The notes: generated from the letters alone by a model not told the origin. Shown: positions 1-5,791, counted from the first letter of the stretch. The stretch is DNA of 6,064 nucleotides from CAYRML01 sp964425485 (GCA_964425485.1 CAYRML010000079.1:1-6064), one strand, 5' to 3'. Made by a program: numbers and translations.

Positions 1-501
1 TATCACAAATTACTGGTCATCACAGATACCGGCATGGTCATGTATCCCACCTTGGAACAAAAGAAAGAAATCATCGAAAATGCCGTCGCAGTTATGAAAA
101 ACATGGGCTATGAAAAACCCAAAGTAGCGGTTTTGGCTGCTGTGGAAAAAGTCAACCCCAAAATGCCGGAAACTTTGGATGCCGCCGCTTTGAAAGAAAT
201 GAATGAAAAGGGCGAAATCACCGATTGCATTGTTGACGGTCCTCTCTCTTATGATATCGCTATGAGCAAAGAATCCGGTGCAATCAAAGGCTATTTCAGC
301 GAAGTGGCCGGTGATCCCGACATTCTGCTTTTGCCCAATATCACGGCCGGCAATATCCTCGGCAAATGCTATATCTTTTCCTCCAATGCCCTGATGGTCG
401 GCTTGATTATCGGCGCACAAGTACCCATCGTACTGACCTCCAGAGGTTCTTCTGCCGAAGAAAAATATCTTTCTATCGTCATGGCTGCCGCGGCCATCTA
501 A
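1..501 (+). CDS. ptb: phosphate butyryltransferase, C-terminal part (5' end outside window)
   Basis: The reading frame is open from base 1 and ends at TAA 499-501, giving 166 residues. Family members are about 300 residues long, so roughly the C-terminal half is present. The enzyme swaps CoA for phosphate on butyryl-CoA or a branched short-chain acyl-CoA in the cytoplasm, making the acyl-phosphate used by the kinase encoded next. What is seen: the C-terminal signature of the PTA/PTB phosphotransacylase family, namely VDGPLSYDIAMSKESG, then SEVAGDPDILLLPNITAGN, then GAQVPIVLTSRGSSAEEKY near the end. The neighbouring butyrate kinase makes Ptb much more likely than phosphate acetyltransferase. 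Chain-length preference (butyryl, isobutyryl, isovaleryl) cannot be read from the sequence. The next gene starts 48 nt downstream with no terminator between, so the two are probably one operon. Confidence 0.93.
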   Translation, partial: YHKLLVITDTGMVMYPTLEQKKEIIENAVAVMKNMGYEKPKVAVLAAVEKVNPKMPETLDAAALKEMNEKGEITDCIVDGPLSYDIAMSKESGAIKGYFSEVAGDPDILLLPNITAGNILGKCYIFSSNALMVGLIIGAQVPIVLTSRGSSAEEKYLSIVMAAAAI

Positions 502-549
502 GTTGTGCATTAATATAAAACCAAGTCCAAGAAAGAAAGGATCAAACGC

Positions 550-1623
550 ATGGAAAAAATATTAGTTATCAACCCCGGCTCCACCTCTACGAAAATATCT
601 GTATATCAAGAGGAAGAATGCCTCTTTGTAGAAAAATTAGAACATGAAATCGAGGTTATCAGCCAATATAAAAATATCACCGACCAATATGACTGGCGTA
701 AAGGTCTTATCCTTGATGTTTTGAAAGCAAAAGGCTTCGATGTTAATCAATTGACTGCCATAGTAGCCAGAGGCGGGCTTCTGCCCAGCGTTACATCCGG
801 CGCTTATAAAGTCAATCAAGATATGGTCGACCAATTGAAATTTAATCCAAAATCTCCTCATGCTTCCAATCTGGGTGCTGTTATCGCACAAGCAATTGCC
901 GATCCGCTCAATATTCCTGCTTATATTTATGACCCTGTCTCCGTTGACGAAGTACAAGCTGTTGCTAGAGTAACAGGCTTCCCGGAATTGGAACGTTTTG
1001 GCGTTGGCCACAACCTTAACATGCGTGCCATTGCCAACCAATATGCCAAAGAAGTAAACAAACCTTATAAAGATCTCAACCTCATCGTGTCCCACCTGGG
1101 CAGTGGCGTTACCACTTCCCTTCACCATAATGGACGCATGATCGATATAGTGACAGATGACGAAGGCGCTTTTTCTCCGGAAAGATCCGGTGGTTTGGGC
1201 GTAACCATTTTGGCCAAATTCCTCTTCGAAAGCGACTATAATTATAAAACCTTCATCCAAAGAGCAAAACGCAATTGCGGTTTTCAAGCCTATTTTGGCA
1301 CCATGGATGCCAGAACCATCGAAGGCATGATTGCTGATGGCGACAAAAAAGCTGCTTTGGTTTATGAGGCTTTTGCCTACAATGTTGCTAAAAACATTGC
1401 CTCCCTGGCCGCTGTTGTCTGCGGCAAAGTCGATGCCATTCTTTTAACCGGCGGCATTGCTTATTCCAAGATGACTACCGACTGGATCACGGAAAGAGTT
1501 AGCTTCATTGCTCCCGTGCATCTCTATCCGGGCGAAAATGAAATGGAAGCCTTGGCTCTTGGCGCTTTGCGCGTGCAGCACGGCCAAGAAGAAGCCAAAA
1601 ATTATGTCCGTCAAGACATCTGA
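550..1623 (+). CDS. buk: butyrate kinase
   Basis: A complete cytoplasmic kinase of 357 residues, the usual size for the family. It makes ATP and butyrate (or a branched short-chain acid) from acyl-phosphate and ADP, the second half of the Ptb-Buk route. It belongs to the acetate and butyrate kinase (ASKHA) fold. Visible motifs: the phosphate-binding INPGSTSTK at residues 7-15, VARGG at 72-76, YDPVSVDE at 127-134, SHLGSGV at 181-187, DDEGAFSPERSGG at 203-215, the second nucleotide-binding loop LTGGIAYS at 299-306, and PGENEMEALALGALRV at 327-342. The ATG at 550 is chosen because GAAAGG at 535-540 lies 9 nt upstream and the PGSTSTK motif then sits at the normal distance from the N-terminus. It follows ptb after 48 nt and is closed by a strong terminator 10 nt after the stop, so it is the last gene of its operon. 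Confidence 0.96.
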   Translation: MEKILVINPGSTSTKISVYQEEECLFVEKLEHEIEVISQYKNITDQYDWRKGLILDVLKAKGFDVNQLTAIVARGGLLPSVTSGAYKVNQDMVDQLKFNPKSPHASNLGAVIAQAIADPLNIPAYIYDPVSVDEVQAVARVTGFPELERFGVGHNLNMRAIANQYAKEVNKPYKDLNLIVSHLGSGVTTSLHHNGRMIDIVTDDEGAFSPERSGGLGVTILAKFLFESDYNYKTFIQRAKRNCGFQAYFGTMDARTIEGMIADGDKKAALVYEAFAYNVAKNIASLAAVVCGKVDAILLTGGIAYSKMTTDWITERVSFIAPVHLYPGENEMEALALGALRVQHGQEEAKNYVRQDI

Positions 1624-1630
1624 TCCTAGA

Positions 1631-1671
1631 CAGAAAAAAAAGACCTGCCTTATGGCAGGTCTTTTTTTCTG
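1631..1671. terminator. bidirectional intrinsic terminator between convergent genes
   Basis: GACCTGCC (1642-1649) pairs with GGCAGGTC (1654-1661) around a TTAT loop. The stem is flanked by eight A (1634-1641) and seven T (1662-1668), and the outer CAG/CTG also pair. On + it ends the ptb-buk transcript with a U-run. On - the A-run becomes a U-run, so it also serves the gene whose stop codon is at 1681-1683. Only 57 bp separate the two stop codons, and no other terminator is visible for either gene. Confidence 0.92.
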
Positions 1672-1680
1672 TTCTTATAA

Positions 1681-2694
1681 CTATTCTCTGCCGACCACAC
1701 GGTAGATCTCATCGGCGGCCGGTGGCAGCACAGGCAGAGCCTGTCCATCCTGGAGCAAAGTGATGCCATGCTCTGCTTTGGTAATCCGGCCGATACAGCT
1801 TAAGCGAATATTAGCTTCGGCCATGGCTGTTTCCAGCGCCTCCCGCTTTGACGGCGGCATAACCATCAGCATACAGCCACTGGAGATCAGACGCAGATAG
1901 TCGACGGAAAAATGGGCGCTGATCTTTTTAGTGACCTCCTCTACCGGGATATCAGCCGCTATTATTTCCGCGCCCAGGCCGGAGACATTGCACAGCTCCC
2001 AGACAGCGCCCAGAACGCCGCCTTCCGTAATATCATGCATGCCCGTAGTGCCGATACGGCCGGCAATTACCCCTTCCTTGACTACACTGACCTGATCCAG
2101 CAAATCTTTGGCCTTTTGTATTTCATCAGGACTGAGAAAGGAGCTGACTTCCTGCTCAAAATCGCAGGCAATGATGCCGGTACCCTCGATCCCGGCCGTC
2201 TTGGTCATATAGATAAGGTCTCCCTCTTGCATATTATGAGTATTTTGCGATTGTCCCTTAAGTCCCCGTCCCAGCGCTGTCGACACAATGACAGGGGTAT
2301 TAACGGCGGCTGTTATTTCCGTATGTCCACCGATAATCTCCACACCACACTGCGCGGCCGCCTCTGAAGACTGGCTCATAATATGTTGGATATCATCCTC
2401 GGTCGTGCCAACCGGCAGCAGGATAACCAGCATAATCCCCAGCGGCTCGATACCGTTGGAGGCTATATCATTACAGGATATATGAATAGACAATCTGCCG
2501 ATATCAGCCACGGCAGCCGTAATAGGATCACTGGAAATAACACAATCATAAGCGCCGAAGTCGATAACGGCGCAATCCTCACCTATGCCGGGCCTGGTGG
2601 TCACCTCCGGCCGGCGATAAGTTATATTATCAAATACTATCTTCTGCAAAATCTCGCTGTCTAGTTTGCCTATGGGCAAGGGTTTTCGGCTCAT
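1681..2694 (-). CDS. AIR synthase-related / HypE-like ATP-binding protein
   Basis: A complete protein of 337 residues in the PurM/HypE/SelD superfamily, whose members bind ATP and phosphorylate or dehydrate amide-type groups. Seen: PGIGEDCAVID (residues 35-45), SSDP (54-57), CNDIASNG (74-81), IIGGHTEIT (120-128), GMHDITEGGVLGA (218-230) and the C-domain SSGCML (271-276). Order and length match HypE, the carbamoyl dehydratase of NiFe-hydrogenase cyanide-ligand synthesis. However, the protein ends in YRVVGRE and lacks the C-terminal PRIC-type tail whose cysteine is the HypE substrate, and no hyp gene or hydrogenase is nearby. It is therefore a HypE-related paralogue of unknown reaction. The ATG at 2694 is preceded by AGGAAGG (2704-2710) at a 9-nt spacing. 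It has its own promoter and a long leader and looks monocistronic. Confidence 0.85.
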   Translation of the reverse strand: MSRKPLPIGKLDSEILQKIVFDNITYRRPEVTTRPGIGEDCAVIDFGAYDCVISSDPITAAVADIGRLSIHISCNDIASNGIEPLGIMLVILLPVGTTEDDIQHIMSQSSEAAAQCGVEIIGGHTEITAAVNTPVIVSTALGRGLKGQSQNTHNMQEGDLIYMTKTAGIEGTGIIACDFEQEVSSFLSPDEIQKAKDLLDQVSVVKEGVIAGRIGTTGMHDITEGGVLGAVWELCNVSGLGAEIIAADIPVEEVTKKISAHFSVDYLRLISSGCMLMVMPPSKREALETAMAEANIRLSCIGRITKAEHGITLLQDGQALPVLPPAADEIYRVVGRE

Positions 2695-2741
2695 AGCATT
2701 TTACCTTCCTGCCATCTAATATATTAATTATCTAAGACACA

Positions 2742-2807
2742 GTTTACAAGAGCGTGTTTTGCTTGCTCTCTTCTTGTAAGACGGCCATTTGACTGCGCCT
2801 TCTTACA
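2742..2807 (-). promoter_or_regulatory. structured 5' leader with two competing hairpins
   Basis: This is the untranslated leader of the HypE-like gene. Hairpin A pairs 2797-2807 with 2775-2785 (10 of 11 positions, 11-nt loop). Hairpin B pairs TTACAAGAGC at 2744-2753 with 2765-2769 and 2775-2779, with a 5-nt bulge. Both need 2775-2779, so they exclude each other. There is no U-run directly after either, which argues against a classical terminator. The pairing itself is read from the sequence; a regulatory role is inference. I do not recognise a known riboswitch class here. Confidence 0.4.
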
Positions 2808-2822
2808 TCACAAAACGATATT

Positions 2823-2851
2823 ATTATAGCACGAAACTAACAGCTTGACAA
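2823..2851 (-). promoter_or_regulatory. sigma-A type promoter for the HypE-like gene
   Basis: Read on the - strand, TTGTCA (2851-2846) is followed after exactly 17 nt by a perfect TATAAT (2828-2823). Transcription would start near 2816, giving a leader of about 120 nt before the ATG at 2694. This is the best promoter match in the window. Confidence 0.78.
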
Positions 2852-2920
2852 CCTCCTTGCGCTTTTTCTGAGCGCTTATCGACAGAAATCGGCACCGATA
2901 AGATGATACTCAGGAGTTCA

Positions 2921-2948
2921 TAATGATGCATAAATAATGATGCATAAA
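2921..2948. repeat. perfect tandem duplication of a 14-bp unit
   Basis: TAATGATGCATAAA occurs twice head to tail (2921-2934 and 2935-2948), immediately beside the tRNA terminator hairpin. It looks like a slippage duplication. No function is evident. Confidence 0.7.
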
Positions 2949-2950
2949 TA

Positions 2951-2984
2951 AAAAACCAATCATCCGGAAAGATGATTGGTTTTT
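2951..2984 (-). terminator. intrinsic terminator of tRNA-Leu
   Basis: A perfect 14-bp inverted repeat (2951-2964 with 2971-2984) encloses a 6-nt loop. In the - strand RNA the stem core GATGATTGG is followed by a run of T ending in TTTATTTATG. It starts 2 nt after the tRNA CCA end. The A/T runs on both sides would also allow termination in the + direction, but no + transcript is expected here. Confidence 0.88.
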
Positions 2985-2985
2985 A

Positions 2986-3070
2986 TGGTGCGGTAGATGG
3001 GACTTGAACCCATACGCCACAAGACACACGCCCCTCAAACGTGCCTGTCTGCCAATTCCAGCACTACCGC
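2986..3070 (-). tRNA. tRNA-Leu (anticodon GAG), CCA encoded
   Basis: The - strand folds as a class II tRNA. The acceptor stem GCGGTAG pairs with CTACCGC. A D-arm contains AATTGGCAGA. The anticodon stem CACGT/GCGTG encloses the loop TTGAGGG with anticodon GAG (3034-3036), U33 and G37. A long variable arm follows, then the T-arm ATGGG-TTCAAGT-CCCAT. The discriminator base is A, as expected for leucine, and CCA (2986-2988) is genomically encoded. It reads CUC and CUU codons. It lies 93 nt downstream of the lipoprotein stop codon. Confidence 0.96.
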
Positions 3071-3092
3071 AAAATGCATCACAGCAATACTT

Positions 3093-3122
3093 ATTTTACC
3101 ACAGACAAGTCTCGTTTGTAAA
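3093..3122 (-). promoter_or_regulatory. probable promoter of tRNA-Leu
   Basis: On the - strand, TTTACA (3122-3117) and TAAAAT (3098-3093) are separated by 18 nt. This predicts a start near 3086 and a short leader of about 15 nt before the mature 5' end at 3070. Each hexamer differs from consensus at one position. No terminator is visible between the lipoprotein gene and this promoter, so read-through into the tRNA is also possible. Confidence 0.6.
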
Positions 3123-3163
3123 GAGGATATGGTTTAAAATATTAAATTTCGCCGCTTAGGTTT

Positions 3164-3706
3164 TTATAAAATTTCTTCAAAGCTCATAATAACTTTTTCG
3201 ATAACGAGGCCATTTTCCTCCGCATCCGGCTCATAGGTGAAGCCGTTTATACGCAGAAAAAGATCGCCTCCATCCATAGCATAAATCCAAGAGAGGGTAT
3301 CTTTACCATCCAGCACATGCCGGATCTTGGTGGCAATAGTACGCTTGCCGTCAAGCTCTATCTCTTTTTGCCAAACGATTGCAAAATCTTCGCTGGCAGT
3401 TTGCACGGATGCCATAATATCAATGTTAAACTGATCCAGGGTCGCATCCTCTATTTTTTTCTGACTAAGCACGATTAAAGACTGGGACTGACCCGTACCA
3501 TCTTTGGTAGCAGCAATGATAGCTCCATTCATGATAGCATTGCGGTCTCGCTGCCAATCGGCCGGCGCTGTCACCTGATAGCGATTATCGGAAGAAATGA
3601 ATATTTTCTCACCCTCAGCAGTCAAAGGCTCCTCATTGGAGCAGGCGCAAAGGCTGAATACCAAGGCAATAATAGCCGCTATGGCCAATAATACTTTTTT
3701 GTTCAC
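3164..3706 (-). CDS. small predicted lipoprotein, function unknown
   Basis: The product has 180 residues. Its N-terminus is a lipoprotein signal: MNKK, a hydrophobic stretch at 5-19, then LCAC with the presumed lipidated Cys22. Cysteine at the -2 position of the lipobox is uncommon but tolerated. The mature part (about 158 residues) is hydrophilic, beginning SNEEPLTAEGEK, with YQVTAPADWQRD at about 43-54, GGDLFLRINGFTY in the last third and VIEKVIMSFEEIL at the end. This layout resembles the PsbP/Mog1/DcrB-type fold (DUF1795-like lipoproteins), a resemblance judged by eye only. The start is GTG at 3706-3704; AAAGGGTGA (3711-3719) lies just upstream and the signal peptide begins exactly there. 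It has its own promoter. It is probably anchored on the outer face of the cytoplasmic membrane or, in a diderm, in the periplasm. Confidence 0.82.
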   Translation of the reverse strand: MNKKVLLAIAAIIALVFSLCACSNEEPLTAEGEKIFISSDNRYQVTAPADWQRDRNAIMNGAIIAATKDGTGQSQSLIVLSQKKIEDATLDQFNIDIMASVQTASEDFAIVWQKEIELDGKRTIATKIRHVLDGKDTLSWIYAMDGGDLFLRINGFTYEPDAEENGLVIEKVIMSFEEIL

Positions 3707-3734
3707 AATATCACCCTTTTTGTTTGATATTTAT

Positions 3735-3763
3735 ATTTTATCATAATATGCTTTAAAAACCAA
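3735..3763 (-). promoter_or_regulatory. extended -10 promoter of the lipoprotein gene
   Basis: On the - strand, TGATAAAAT (3743-3735) is an extended -10 (TGn plus TAAAAT). A weak -35, TTGGTT (3763-3758), lies 17 nt upstream. Transcription would start near 3728, about 22 nt before the GTG start codon. Confidence 0.55.
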
Positions 3764-3856
3764 TATCTAAAAGCTGGCCTTGGCAATCAGTCCCCAACGA
3801 CTTTATGGACAATATACAATATGACCGGTTTTATACGGCTTTATACTAAGCATATA

Positions 3857-3886
3857 AAAAAGCGCCCTCCCGAAAGGACGCTTTTT
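3857..3886 (-). terminator. intrinsic terminator of the complete MFS gene
   Basis: AAAAAGCG (3857-3864) pairs with CGCTTTTT (3879-3886). A C-A mismatch follows, then CCT (3866-3868) pairs with AGG (3875-3877) around a 6-nt loop. An alternative inner pairing TCC/GGA is equally possible. In - strand RNA the hairpin runs straight into TTTTTTATAT. It begins 14 nt after the stop codon at 3901-3903. Confidence 0.88.
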
Positions 3887-3900
3887 CATTAGGAAGTTGA

Positions 3901-5298
3901 TTATGCAGCTTCCGCCACAGGTTCTTTTTTCTTTCTGCCGGGGCCTGTTTCTTTGAATCTTAAGGAGAAGATAATGGCCACAATATGGGACAGAGCCAAA
4001 ATCAGTACGCTCCACTTATAACCGAAGGCGCCAACGACATTGGTATCGGTAATACCGGTATTAGCAATAAAGCTATTGCACAAGCCGGTGGCAATCAAGC
4101 CGCCGACGATCGGCATAATGAAACCGGCGATATAACCAAAGGACAGGAAGATGGTATAGCATGCGGCAACCTTGGAGGCGCTGGTGCCCGGTAATTCTGT
4201 GGGAGCAAGAAACAGAGGAGGCATCCAACCACCATTACCAAGACCGAACATAGCAACACCAAGAATGATGAAAGTAACGGAAACGTCGGCACCAAAGACA
4301 GCTACTATAAAGCCAGCAAGTTTCAGGATCTGGCAAAAAACAATGATCGGTTTGCGTTTGCCTGTTTTGGAAGTAAGCACCGCACCAATAAGGGTACCGA
4401 TAACACCAAAGAGCGGGAAGGCAATAGCAGCCCACCAAGTAGCTGACATCTCATCCATGGCACCGGCTGTCATCAGCCAATAAGGCAGGATGGTAGCTAT
4501 GTACATGTACATAGTAAAGTCACAGATAAAGGTCGGCACCAAGGTCTTGATCATGTTTGTGCCAAAAGCCCATCCGATAACACCTTTTTCGTCCAGAGGC
4601 TGCTGGACTTCCATATAAATATCTTCTTCAGTGGCGATATCGATTTTATCAACATCTTTTCTGACGACAATAATCCAAATGATGAGAATGGCAAGGGTAA
4701 TGAAGCCGGAGAAGCCATGGCCCATGAGCCAGTTGCCTGTCGCACTGCCAACGCCGGGGAACAAAGTATAACTGAGTAAAGCACCGCCCAAGGGGAAGAA
4801 ACCATTCAAGGTAGCTAATAAACGTCTGGACTTAGGACGGAACCATTTCATGATGGCGGAACCGAGGGCCGGAATACAAAGACCAAAGCCAAAGCCGTAA
4901 ATAACACGACCTACCAAATATATGCCATAACCGGCAGGAGACATGAAGACTATCAAGATACCGATAGTATTCATGAGCATAGCAATGGTAAAGAGGTTCC
5001 TGGTACCTATCTTTTGTTCCATAGCCGTACCGACATAGGTAGCGGGAATGGTCGCCAGGAACATGATAGACATAGACAAGTTAATTAAAGCCTGGTCTTG
5101 TACCGGGTCTAAAGCAAAAAAATCAAAAAAGTATGGGATAAAGGGCGCAGGGCTTGAGTTATGCGCATAAGCGATCAAAACACCTATGATAAGCATTGCA
5201 GCTATCAATGGAGCTGGCAAACGTTTGCCCTTAAGCTTTTCGTTCAGATACTTAACAAATGTTTCTTCCGTCTTGACTGGTTTTGCTGCAGAATTCAA
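3901..5298 (-). CDS. MFS transporter, complete
   Basis: A 12-helix major facilitator superfamily permease of 465 residues in the cytoplasmic membrane; the substrate is not recognisable. Numbering from the TTG start: a 26-residue basic N-terminus; helix 1 about 29-46; a loop 2-3 motif GTAMEQKIGTRN (90-101); GRVIYGFGFGLCIPALG (130-146) typical of helix 4; KWFRPKSRR (151-159); a central cytoplasmic loop about 212-240 rich in acidic residues; loop 8-9 GAVLTSKTGKRKP (305-317); GLGNGGWMPPLF (352-363); TGITDT in the last external loop; and a basic tail KETGPGRKKKEPVAEAA. TTG at 5298-5296 is chosen because AAAGGTGG (5308-5315) lies 8 nt upstream. A GTG at 5310 is in frame and adds 4 residues, but it overlaps that site and has its own GAGG only 4 nt away. 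It is a paralogue of the next gene upstream and is transcribed separately. Confidence 0.9.
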   Translation of the reverse strand: MNSAAKPVKTEETFVKYLNEKLKGKRLPAPLIAAMLIIGVLIAYAHNSSPAPFIPYFFDFFALDPVQDQALINLSMSIMFLATIPATYVGTAMEQKIGTRNLFTIAMLMNTIGILIVFMSPAGYGIYLVGRVIYGFGFGLCIPALGSAIMKWFRPKSRRLLATLNGFFPLGGALLSYTLFPGVGSATGNWLMGHGFSGFITLAILIIWIIVVRKDVDKIDIATEEDIYMEVQQPLDEKGVIGWAFGTNMIKTLVPTFICDFTMYMYIATILPYWLMTAGAMDEMSATWWAAIAFPLFGVIGTLIGAVLTSKTGKRKPIIVFCQILKLAGFIVAVFGADVSVTFIILGVAMFGLGNGGWMPPLFLAPTELPGTSASKVAACYTIFLSFGYIAGFIMPIVGGLIATGLCNSFIANTGITDTNVVGAFGYKWSVLILALSHIVAIIFSLRFKETGPGRKKKEPVAEAA

Positions 5299-5355
5299 TA
5301 TAACAACCACCTTTCCTCAAAAAATTCGCTAAACATAAAAAATAAACTTAAACAA

Positions 5356-5383
5356 ACTATAAGTGCATTAAAATATTTGTCCC
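5356..5383 (-). promoter_or_regulatory. candidate promoter P1 of the complete MFS gene
   Basis: On the - strand, GGGACA (5383-5378) precedes TATAGT (5361-5356) by 16 nt. The -10 matches consensus in five of six positions and the -35 only in its GACA part, suggesting a promoter that may need activation. Its spacer contains ATATTTTAATGC, a block that recurs in front of P2. The start would be near 5349, about 50 nt before the start codon. Confidence 0.45.
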
Positions 5384-5387
5384 TGTA

Positions 5388-5429
5388 AATTTATACATTG
5401 GCTATACATCTGACCGTTATGTATAAATT
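5388..5429. promoter_or_regulatory. TATACAT half-site cluster, probable regulator binding site
   Basis: A perfect 11-bp inverted repeat, AATTTATACAT (5388-5398) and ATGTATAAATT (5419-5429), encloses a further TATACAT (5403-5409) placed exactly 11 bp, one helical turn, after the first. The cluster begins 5 bp upstream of the -35 of P1, a typical position for an activator. The repeats are read directly; the binding role is inference. Confidence 0.5.
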
Positions 5430-5440
5430 CTCGTTAAAAA

Positions 5441-5467
5441 CTGAAAATTATGTCATTTTTTTTTCAG
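5441..5467 (-). terminator. weak terminator-like hairpin
   Basis: CTGAAAA (5441-5447) and TTTTCAG (5461-5467) form a 7-bp inverted repeat with a 13-nt loop. In - strand RNA the hairpin is followed directly by five U (5440-5436). The stem has only two GC pairs, so termination would be inefficient. It could end a short transcript starting at P2, upstream of the TATACAT cluster. Confidence 0.3.
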
Positions 5468-5506
5468 ATAATATGGTCGAATCATCCCAACAAAGGGGAA
5501 ATAATA

Positions 5507-5593
5507 TCACATATTTAACGGTCGGCCGGCCGATACAAAAAAATCAAGATATCTTGTATGCCATAACTGCAAACATACCCATATCTTGTACAT
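5507..5593 (-). CDS. possible 28-codon small ORF or leader peptide
   Basis: ATG at 5593-5591 is preceded by the very strong ribosome binding site GGGAGGAG (5610-5603) at a 9-nt spacing, the best in this part of the window. The ORF ends at TGA 5509-5507. The peptide begins MYKIWVCLQLWHTRYLDFF and ends in RPLNM. It is rich in aromatic residues, has no clear membrane helix and matches nothing I recognise. It lies 209 nt upstream of the MFS start codon, so it is not translationally coupled to that gene. It could be a leader peptide, a small protein, or a chance ORF inside a regulatory RNA. The quality of its ribosome binding site is the main reason to list it. Confidence 0.35.
   Translation of the reverse strand: MYKIWVCLQLWHTRYLDFFVSAGRPLNM
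5522..5556. repeat. two perfect 12-bp palindromes plus direct-repeat echoes
   Basis: TCGGCCGGCCGA (5522-5533) and CAAGATATCTTG (5545-5556) are both perfect palindromes. Parts recur nearby: GGTCGGCC at 5520-5527 and 5623-5630, and ATATCTTGTA at 5549-5558 and 5581-5590, the latter pair 32 bp apart (about three helical turns). They fall inside and around the small ORF. They could be operators or parts of RNA structure; neither is proven. Confidence 0.4.
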
Positions 5594-5645
5594 AAAAATC
5601 AACTCCTCCCTTTTGTCAAATAGGTCGGCCAAATATGAAATTGTA

Positions 5646-5678
5646 ACTATAATCAGCGTTAAAATATGTATTCTCGTT
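5646..5678 (-). promoter_or_regulatory. candidate promoter or regulatory element P2
   Basis: On the - strand, AACGAGAAT (5678-5670), ATATTTTAACGC (near 5667-5656) and TATAGTT (5651-5645) occur in order. The same TATAGTT and ATATTTTAAYGC blocks form P1, and AACGAGAAT also recurs at 5435-5427. There is no good -35 hexamer at 16-18 nt. If active, it would start near 5639 and transcribe the small ORF with a leader of about 45 nt. Confidence 0.35.
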
Positions 5679-5746
5679 GGGAGTAACCTTATCCTGGAAG
5701 TCATTTTATCATAAAAATTTCCACTTTGCAAGTATATTTTTGCAAT

Positions 5747-5791
5747 AAAAAACTCCCCCCTATGATTTGGGAGGAAGGGGGGAAGTTTTTT
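5747..5791 (-). terminator. strong intrinsic terminator of the upstream MFS gene
   Basis: AAAAAACT plus CCCCCC and T (5747-5761) pair with AGGGGGG (5776-5782) and AGTTTTTT (5784-5791), leaving one bulged A and a 14-nt loop. A shorter alternative, CTCCC/GGGAG, is possible inside. In - strand RNA it ends in GTTTTTTATT, about 45 nt after the stop codon at 5837-5839. It separates transcription of the two MFS genes. Confidence 0.9.

Noticed and set aside
10..510. Long open frame (166 codons) on the - strand opposite ptb
   Set aside because: It mirrors the codons of the clear Ptb protein on +. Its product has low-complexity FFF and DD stretches, no ribosome binding site and no family resemblance.
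637..1287. Long open frame (216 codons) on the - strand opposite buk
   Set aside because: It lies entirely inside the well-supported butyrate kinase gene, and its product shows no recognisable motif. It is a codon-bias shadow.
1912..2367. Open frame of 151 codons on + within the HypE-like gene
   Set aside because: It is antisense to a protein with clear superfamily motifs, has no ribosome binding site or promoter, and resembles nothing.
2859..2875. GCGCT / AGCGC inverted repeat upstream of the HypE-like promoter
   Set aside because: The stem is only 5 bp, with no U-run after it in either direction. It is too short to support a terminator or operator call.
5398..5595. Open frame of 65 codons on + in the MFS intergenic region
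   Set aside because: It starts at a non-ATG codon without a ribosome binding site and runs across the TATACAT cluster and palindromes. The surrounding signals all point to the - strand.
5591..5619. Perfect TTGACA (-35 like, - strand, 5619-5614) as a further promoter
   Set aside because: At 17 nt spacing the -10 would be TTTATG, only three of six matches, and it would place the start inside the small ORF. The hexamer overlaps the sequence just before the strong ribosome binding site and is probably chance.
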